14,790 bases of DNA from the NCBI GenBank assembly GCA_015499985.1, contig JAAAUF010000624.1, positions 10,211 to 25,000 on the forward strand, given 5' to 3'. Positions 9,944-14,790 of the stretch are shown piece after piece. Under the pieces are notes generated by a model. It did not search any database, was not told the DNA's origin, and saw only the letters and a program-made list of their open reading frames with translations. The position numbers and the translations under genes are program-made. Source of the stretch: Haplosporangium gracile. Taxonomy: Eukaryota > Mortierellomycota > Mortierellomycetes > Mortierellales > Mortierellaceae. Position 1 is the first letter of the stretch. The number at the start of each line of letters is the position of its first letter.

Positions 9944-10190
9944 TGCGCGAGAAAGTTATTCTACGTTAGCTTGAATGCGCCTGTCGAGGCAGGGAAGGGT
10001 GGAGAGTTGACAAAGTCGAGGCGCAGGTGTGAAGAGTAAAAAGAGGGCGAAGGTTGGAAGACGTCAGCAGCTAATGGTTATAGGTCGGTGGGTGTAGTTG
10101 TTGGAGGCGAGAGGAGGGAGAGGGATGACTGGATGTGGGAATAGAGAGAGAAGGGATTCCAATGGGAGTGGCGCGCTGACACGAGACACA
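9944..10190 (-). promoter_or_regulatory. promoter/5' leader of the PROPPIN gene
   Basis: The 260 nt upstream of the PROPPIN start contain no ATG on the minus strand. From about 10085 to 10160 they are pyrimidine-rich on that strand, the same leader style as the other genes here. No clear TATA box is visible. Confidence 0.45.
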
Positions 10191-10444
10191 CCTCTGTGAC
10201 TGCATTCTTCGATGACCCGCAAGTAAAGTTCGATGCTGACACCAGTCTAAGCATGCTTCTCATTTTTGGTGGCAACACAAACGAGCTTGTCTCCCTACCA
10301 AAAGTTCAAGAACACGTCGTAGAAAACGCACAGCACTATGGTACTCGCTTTCCTTCCTCTTTGATGTTTGAAAAGGGCGCCAAAAAGCAATTGAACCTGT
10401 CTCGTCTACCCTCTCCATTGACACTCCGCACCAGTCCTGAGTAA
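10145..10444 (+). other. orphan open frame, possibly a gene remnant
   Basis: A plus-strand frame is open from 10145 to the TAA at 10442-10444. Its first ATG is at 10253, which would give 63 residues. The composition looks more protein-like than nearby frames (for example MLLIFGGNTNELVS and YGTRFPSSLMFEKG), but it matches no family I know and has no upstream ATG, clear splice acceptor or polyadenylation signal. It may be chance, an exon of an unmodelled gene, or a decayed fragment. Confidence 0.15.
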
Positions 10445-11151
10445 AACCCCTCAAAAGTAACTAAGGCCGGCTGACAAGAAAAAAAATGGTGGCGACTAAA
10501 AAGTATGACAAGAGCAACGAATCACTTTTTTTTTCGTTTCTGCACTTCTTATTTGACGAAACATATCCACGTTGTTGCGCCATGCTGGAGCAAGGTTTTG
10601 TCATCGCAATATTGTATGTACCTACTCGCTAGTACATTAGCCGCCACCTTGTCTCCCTCGTTTCCCTCAGCTGATCAAACTCAACTCAAAACTAGAGCTG
10701 AATTGGGCTGCCACTAACTGAATGGGCTTTTTTTTATTTGGCGAGACTAGTGTATATGACCAAAAACTGACGATTGTTTCGCAATTCGCCCTCTGTTGCT
10801 GGGCATTTGTGCTCTGCAGCCAACGTTTCTTCACTCATTACATATTTCGATTTGCTGGGGTCACGCATTTCTCAATGAGCCATGACGACAATGACTATGC
10901 AAGCACCAAAGTCAGCAAAAAAGTCATGCCAGGTCAGTCAGCTCAGCTCACAATTTTCTTTACTCCTTTGTGTTGTTTACCCATAAACAACCACAAACAA
11001 ACAGTGCTTGCGAATTGGAAAATTTGTGAAAGAAAGGTCGTTCTTTTTGAAAGAGAAATCAGACAATAGCAGCAAGAACCAGCTACAAGATCATACAATT
11101 TTGTCCTTTAAGTTTTGGTTGGTATGTGGGTGAGCTGGTGAGCTGGTGGTA
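10445..11151. other. intergenic sequence, nothing recognised
   Basis: About 700 bases without a credible gene. A plus-strand frame of about 115 codons around 10722-11069 has Phe/Cys-rich composition, a non-homologous translation and no supporting signals, so I left it out. A short tandem duplication (GAGCTGGTGAGCTGGTGG) lies near 11132. No RNA gene, repeat family or mobile-element end is visible. Confidence 0.4.
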
Positions 11152-11157
11152 TTTATT
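11152..11157 (-). terminator. polyadenylation signal AATAAA
   Basis: TTTATT on the plus strand gives AATAAA on the minus strand, about 120 nt beyond the TAG stop of the small gene at 11277-11624. Confidence 0.5.
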
Positions 11158-11276
11158 ATTACGACTAATGTACATACAAGGGGAATGAGGGTGTTATACA
11201 GGTTGCGAAAAAGAGACGACAGAAAAGAAAAGCAAAAGAATAAAAAATAGCTGAAAAAGAAAGTAGAGAAAAGTAT

Positions 11277-11624
11277 CTAGCACTCCTGAAGGAGACTTGG
11301 GGTGAGGGAGATACGGATGGTGGAGCCACGACGCTTCTGGAGGAGCTCGTCGAACTGGCGCATCTTGTCGGTCATCTCGACGGGGTGCTTCATATCGAGG
11401 CTGACGGATCTGCTAGTCGAGTCACCGGTGACTGCAGCGATGGACTTGCGACGCTCACGCATCATTTGGGACTGGATAGCGTCCATCGAGGGAGCCATTG
11501 AGTGGCGGTAGTTGGCGGGGATCGCAGGGACTGCCTCGAGAGAAGTGTCCTTGGTCTGCTGCTTGCCGTTGAAGAGACGGATCAAGGAGAGACGGCGGTT
11601 CTTGGTGGTGTCGGTGTTGGTCAT
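11277..11624 (-). CDS. small basic protein with three RRxS phosphorylation-type motifs
   Basis: An intronless 115-residue protein that I do not recognise. It is hydrophilic, with no signal peptide or membrane segment. Three Arg-Arg-X-Ser sites stand out: RRLSL at 10-14, RRKSI at 58-62 and RRGST at 98-102, all textbook consensus sites for basophilic kinases such as PKA. A possible amphipathic helix (about 83-98, MTDKMRQFDELLQKRR) precedes the third. Codon use is strongly biased to C- or G-ending codons (all Asn are AAC, all Lys AAG, nearly all Gln CAG), unlike the two low-complexity genes to the left. This suggests high expression. The start ATG at 11624 has a good context (CACAATGACC). A TATAAATA box lies about 280 nt upstream and the leader between them is CT-rich. 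Function unknown; a signalling-regulated small protein is an inference from the motifs alone. The coding call rests on codon bias, start context and flanking signals. Confidence 0.8.
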   Translation of the reverse strand: MTNTDTTKNRRLSLIRLFNGKQQTKDTSLEAVPAIPANYRHSMAPSMDAIQSQMMRERRKSIAAVTGDSTSRSVSLDMKHPVEMTDKMRQFDELLQKRRGSTIRISLTPSLLQEC

Positions 11625-11659
11625 TGTGATAGAGTTGGGTATATGTAGTGTGTGTGTGT

Positions 11660-11663
<4 letters not shown>

Positions 11664-11714
<51 letters not shown>
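11664..11714. repeat. (GA)n dinucleotide microsatellite, about 51 nt
   Basis: An uninterrupted GA run directly after a short (TG)n run. It lies 40 nt upstream of the start codon of the small minus-strand gene, so on that gene's strand it is a CT tract inside the 5' leader. Length changes here could affect translation or transcription. Confidence 0.9.
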
Positions 11715-11718
<4 letters not shown>

Positions 11719-11751
11719 AGTACTGAGAGAAAGAGAGAGAGTGGGAGTACT
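11710..11751. repeat. tandem duplication of a 15-bp unit
   Basis: GAGAGTGGGAGTACT occurs at 11710-11724 and again at 11737-11751, a 27-bp period. It sits in the leader of the small minus-strand gene next to the GA tract and probably arose by slippage. Confidence 0.8.
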
Positions 11752-11901
11752 AAGAGAGTCGTTGAAGTTGTTTGTCGTAAAGAGAAAGTATAAAGTCGTT
11801 AACGGCAAGGAGAAAGAGCACGTTTGAGAATTGAAAAAGGGAGTGAGAGTAATGATACAAAAGTGAAGAAGAAAAAAAAAAATAGTGGGATTTAAGTCGA
11901 G

Positions 11902-11909
11902 TATTTATA
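11902..11909 (-). promoter_or_regulatory. TATA box (TATAAATA) of the small gene
   Basis: A perfect TATAAATA on the minus strand, about 280 nt upstream of the ATG at 11624, preceded on that strand by a GC-rich bit (GGGCGG). If transcription begins about 30 nt downstream, the leader would be about 250 nt and mostly CT-rich. Confidence 0.6.
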
Positions 11910-12198
11910 CCGCCCTCTAAGGCCAGCTGGGAAGAACGGGAGCAGACTGAGAAGATGAGTGGGGAGAGGAGAATTAGACCAAAAAAAGAAATTCAATACA
12001 AAACTTGATGGACTGAATATCACACACCAATACGGTACTTTTTTGCATTTTGAGAGCCATGGCGCTCAGCGTGGCATCATTGTGCTGTTTGTTTGTGTCG
12101 TTGGAAGGTTGTCGCTCTTTTTTTGGTTTATGGTTTTTTTTTGTCGTAATTGTCCGCGGCATGGCCAGACAAAGACGACGACTAAGGCTGGACAATAT

Positions 12199-12206
12199 TA
12201 TAAAAG
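12199..12206 (+). promoter_or_regulatory. TATA-like box (TATAAAAG) facing right
   Basis: TATAAAAG on the plus strand, 290 bp from and oriented away from the TATA box of the small minus-strand gene. It is followed by CA and CT repeats on the plus strand, as in the leaders of the other genes here. No firm coding region follows, so the transcript is hypothetical. The first ATG (12311) opens only a 25-codon frame ending at 12388. Confidence 0.35.
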
Positions 12207-12260
12207 GGAATTAGTATTGTAAAACCGGTTTTGAATCGATTGAATCCAAGTCCCACACAT

Positions 12261-12286
12261 CACACACACACACACACACACACACA
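12261..12286. repeat. (CA)13 microsatellite
   Basis: A perfect CA run of about 26 nt, 55 nt downstream of the rightward TATA-like box. Confidence 0.85.
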
Positions 12287-12349
12287 AAAACAAATTACAA
12301 CAACGCCTGGATGGAAGAATTCTCAATAGAAATGCAACCCTCGTCTGTC

Positions 12350-12469
12350 TACTTCTCCTTCTCTTTCAGCCCTCCCCCCTTGTCTTGAGAGCAATCTCTG
12401 TCAGTTGCCTCTCTCCCTCTCTCTCTCTCCCTAACCATTGCGTCCTCTTTATTCTCGATTGTATTTCTC

Positions 12470-12516
<47 letters not shown>

Positions 12517-12615
12517 CCATTGCTTGGACTCTCTCTGCACTCTTTCGCTCTGACTCTTCTTTTTCCCCTCTCTTTCGATCTTCTATCGCTCTTAACTCTT
12601 ACTCTCTCTGCGCAA
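12350..12615. repeat. CT-rich low-complexity tract with (CT)20
   Basis: The plus strand is strongly pyrimidine-rich, and the core at 12475-12514 is a perfect (CT)20. Frames through it translate to poly-Leu-Ser on one strand and poly-Arg-Glu on the other; these are artefacts. The asymmetry (pyrimidines on the plus strand) matches that of the presumed leader of the gene at 3821, and would suit a rightward transcript. Confidence 0.8.
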
Positions 12616-13440
12616 AAAGGAGGAAAACCCCGCTTTGTGTAGCATAGAGTTGGAGGGTGCAAGTCTAAAACAGAGGCGTCAGCAGATCAATTGCCAAATA
12701 TGCAGACACAGATAGACGCCAAGAGAAAGAGGAGAGAGAAACGAGTCATCAACTATATTCTTGACCTCTTACCCCCTCTTTGCCATAATTGCTCGAACCC
12801 CTTTTTTTGCCCCACCGGTTCATCTGAGTGCCGACACCTGCTCCCCCTCTTTCTTACCTTTCTCCTCATTACGCCAAACGAGGAAACTTGCATGAATAAT
12901 CAACCAGGCAAAGCAAAGCGACCGAACGGACCAATTATCACTGTTCAATTGCCCGTTAGGAAAATAAATGCAAGCGCATAGGGTGGAAAAACAATTGTGG
13001 CGGGATGAGGAAAACCAAAGGATAGAAAAGGGTGAAGATCGCTAACCTAACGCTTCACACTTTGATAGGGTCTTTGAAAGAAAACAATAATGTGAGTGGT
13101 GGGTTACATTTAGAGGATTAGGCAATGCACGATAGAAAAGGGGCTGAGTATGCTGTCAAGCATTGCATTCGATTGGAAAAGAAAGAAAGAGTGGGATAGA
13201 AAGGAGGCTGCTGCGTTGCGCATTTCTGTGTGATCTTTGTCTTTCTCCGTACGAATAAGATCCAAAGCCCACTGGCTCATTTATTTTCCTTTCTCCCTTT
13301 GTCAGAGAGGCTCTAACGAGTCCAGCCCGGAAGAAACGACCGTAATTCAGGCACAACAAAATTTTCTTTGCCCCTAATTTACTTTTAAGCTGCTGCACTG
13401 CCTAGCGCATTACAGCCCTCCCCTCAATATTTTTTTTAGG
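12616..13440. other. intergenic sequence, no firm gene
   Basis: No recognisable protein, tRNA or repeat family. One spot looks like a fungal 3' splice site: GCTAACCTAACGC (about 13042) is followed some 15 nt later by TTTGATAG (ending 13068). I cannot pair it with a good donor. A plus-strand frame from the ATG at 12700 gives a compositionally odd 93-residue product with no support. Confidence 0.35.
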
Positions 13441-13448
13441 CGTAGACA

Positions 13449-13686
13449 ATGTCGACAGGTACTCTCCTTCTTTTCTTTGCCATGTTTACAAAAAACACCT
13501 ACATTTTCACCATCACTGGCGCAGCCCCCAGCGCGATCTAGTTGTGGCGAAGGCATCGAGAAAGATAGGAGACAACGAGGGATCCGCCAACTTGCTGGAA
13601 AGAAGAAGTTGGAATCAGAGCAAGTAGATTGGATAAGGACAGCCATAGATACGCCCATGGCATGGTATGGCCCTTATTGGAACTGA
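13449..13686 (+). CDS. candidate two-exon micro-ORF, uncertain
   Basis: A ten-base first exon (13449-13458, ATG in ACAATG context) could splice through a 73-nt GT-AG intron (13459-13531) to an exon at 13532-13686. The result would be 54 residues rich in charged amino acids and ending PMAWYGPYWN. The junction is in phase and the second exon looks more protein-like than its surroundings. I know no family for it, it has no recognised promoter or polyadenylation signal, and such a short first exon is easy to find by chance. It could also be part of a longer unmodelled gene. Confidence 0.15.
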
Positions 13687-13958
13687 ATCTCTATGTATCA
13701 GAGTAAGAGTGGGTAAAGGCAAAGAGGCAAGAGTCAAAAAGAAAAATATGGCAACTCTATTTTGATATACAAACCATTGTTTCGTTCGGTATCAGGCACC
13801 GCCTACTTTTTCAACTTGTCTGGCAAGCAAAGGTGACGCATTGGGTTGGGGATTATTATTTTTTGCACAGAGTGCGTCAGTTTACGGTTACGGTTCAAAT
13901 AGGTTGATTTCCTTTTTTCAACAACCGAACGAGGAATAAGTGGCACCACACACGAAAA
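13687..13958. other. intergenic sequence, nothing recognised
   Basis: AT-rich sequence with no open frame, repeat or RNA gene that I can support. Confidence 0.35.
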
Positions 13959-14000
13959 TTGGCTGGGGTTAAAAAAAATACATGTTCAAGTAAGAAAAAT

Positions 14001-14438
14001 AAGGTGAGTGAGTTTCGATTTCGATTTGAATCTGGCTTGCCTTACCTTGTTGGATTTGGCTGGCGGGTTGCAGAAGTATGTCAAAACGCTGGTCGACCTC
14101 ACCTTGCGTTTCTGTCTTGTCTTGTTAGACTTTTTTGTCTCGGGTCAAAAAGAACGATGCGCTTGTTATTTGGAGTTTGAGCGGAGGCTTGAAATTGAAG
14201 GTATGTGTGTCCAAGGAATGGCAGGAATGTGCCATGTCAATGGGGTCTATTGAACACCTTTTGTCTTTGTTTGTTCTTTCTTTCCTTTTTTTCTTTCCCT
14301 TTGTTCCATCTCCTTATAGACGTATCGAGGACCGTGTTCGGAGAGATATTTGAATATGAGGAAAAGGAGGACGGACGGCGTTCCAGACGACGCAATTTAA
14401 CCATCGATCGATGGCCGTCTTGTTTATGTTTGCGTTAA
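14001..14438 (+). other. possible spliced exons of an unidentified plus-strand gene
   Basis: Three splice-like junctions fall in one consistent phase: AAG|GTGAGT at 14003/14004 to TTGCAG| at 14073 (70-nt intron), and GAAG|GTATGT at 14200/14201 to TTATAG| at 14319 (119-nt intron with a T-rich 3' end). Exon 14074-14200 then joins exon 14320-14438 and ends at TAA. The product would contain a hydrophobic stretch (LRFCLVLLDFFV) and a basic cluster (GRRSRRR). Against this, I find no start codon upstream: the frame before 14001 stops at 13905 with no ATG. There is also no AATAAA after the stop and no recognised family. It may be a non-coding transcript or chance. Confidence 0.2.
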
Positions 14439-14790
14439 CCTCTACCTCTACCTCTGGCTGTTTGTTTTTTGTGGCCACAAAAAAAACTAACCTAAAAAGT
14501 CGACTCACTTAAAGAAGGTGCAGTAGGCTACCTATGCCCCAACAACGAACACAGACATATACAAACACAAAAAAATGCTCCGTTGATACTTGAAAGGCAA
14601 ACAAGTGCTGAGAGGGGAAAAAATATCTCCAGCAGAATAGACAGACAAACAGACAGAGACAGGCTAAAACCTCCAAGGAGTTTGAACTTTCTCCAACAAC
14701 GTGGCAACCAAGGCAAGCACTACCTGGGCGAACTGGGCCCAAAAGAAAAAAAATGTTGTGACCAACTTGAAAACGTTTAACTTTTTTTTT
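14439..14790. other. right-end sequence, nothing recognised
   Basis: Contains a short CCTCTA triplicate (about 14440-14456) and an ACAG-rich patch (about 14640-14660). No coding region, RNA gene or element end can be supported. Confidence 0.35.

Noticed and set aside
10722..11069. 115-codon plus-strand frame
   Set aside because: Its Cys/Phe-rich composition, the lack of an identifiable promoter or polyadenylation signal, and the absence of any family motif make chance most likely.
12366..12662. frames with poly-Arg-Glu (minus) and poly-Leu-Ser (plus)
   Set aside because: They are artefacts of the (CT)20 microsatellite.
12780..12830. possible tRNA B box on the minus strand (GGGGTTCGAGC)
   Set aside because: No matching A box, acceptor stem or cloverleaf can be formed around it.
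14395..14416. palindromic ATCGATCGATGG and the nearby CCTCTA triplicate as a telomere-like or element end
   Set aside because: It is too short, is not the fungal telomere unit, and has no paired terminal repeat nearby.

Overview
The window looks like nuclear DNA of a filamentous fungus. Its genes carry GT-AG introns of about 98-134 nt, pyrimidine-rich leaders without upstream ATGs, low-complexity Gln/Ser/Thr-rich proteins, many short simple-sequence repeats, AATAAA-type polyadenylation signals and a PROPPIN-family autophagy protein. An early-diverging Mucoromycota fungus of Mortierella type fits the overall style best, but that is an inference and not something the sequence proves.

Layout. 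1-350 holds nothing recognisable. A large minus-strand gene (699-2705) encodes a 668-residue single-pass membrane protein with a Ser/Thr-rich outer part and a long disordered inner tail; its 3' UTR probably runs to about 590. A divergent intergenic region (2706-3820) separates it from a plus-strand gene of three exons (3821-7597), which encodes a 1188-residue disordered protein with two coiled-coil segments. That gene converges on a seven-exon minus-strand gene (7966-9943) for a WIPI3/Hsv2-type PROPPIN, the only gene I can assign to a known family with confidence. After about 1.3 kb without a firm gene comes a small, intronless minus-strand gene (11277-11624, 115 aa). It has strongly optimised codons, a TATA box and three RRxS phosphorylation-type motifs.

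The last 3 kb (11.9-14.8 kb) has no firm gene. It does have a plus-strand TATA-like box at 12199 facing away from the small gene's TATA box, a CT-rich stretch downstream of it, and two weak candidate spliced ORFs (13449-13686 and about 14001-14438).

The genes do not form an operon or an obvious pathway cluster. Functional links would be limited to shared divergent promoters (699-2705 with 3821-7597; 11277-11624 with a possible transcript from about 12230). I did not find a defence, mobile-element or secondary-metabolite system. The most interesting items are the small RRxS protein, the unusual insertions in the PROPPIN, and the possible unannotated divergent transcript at 12.2 kb.
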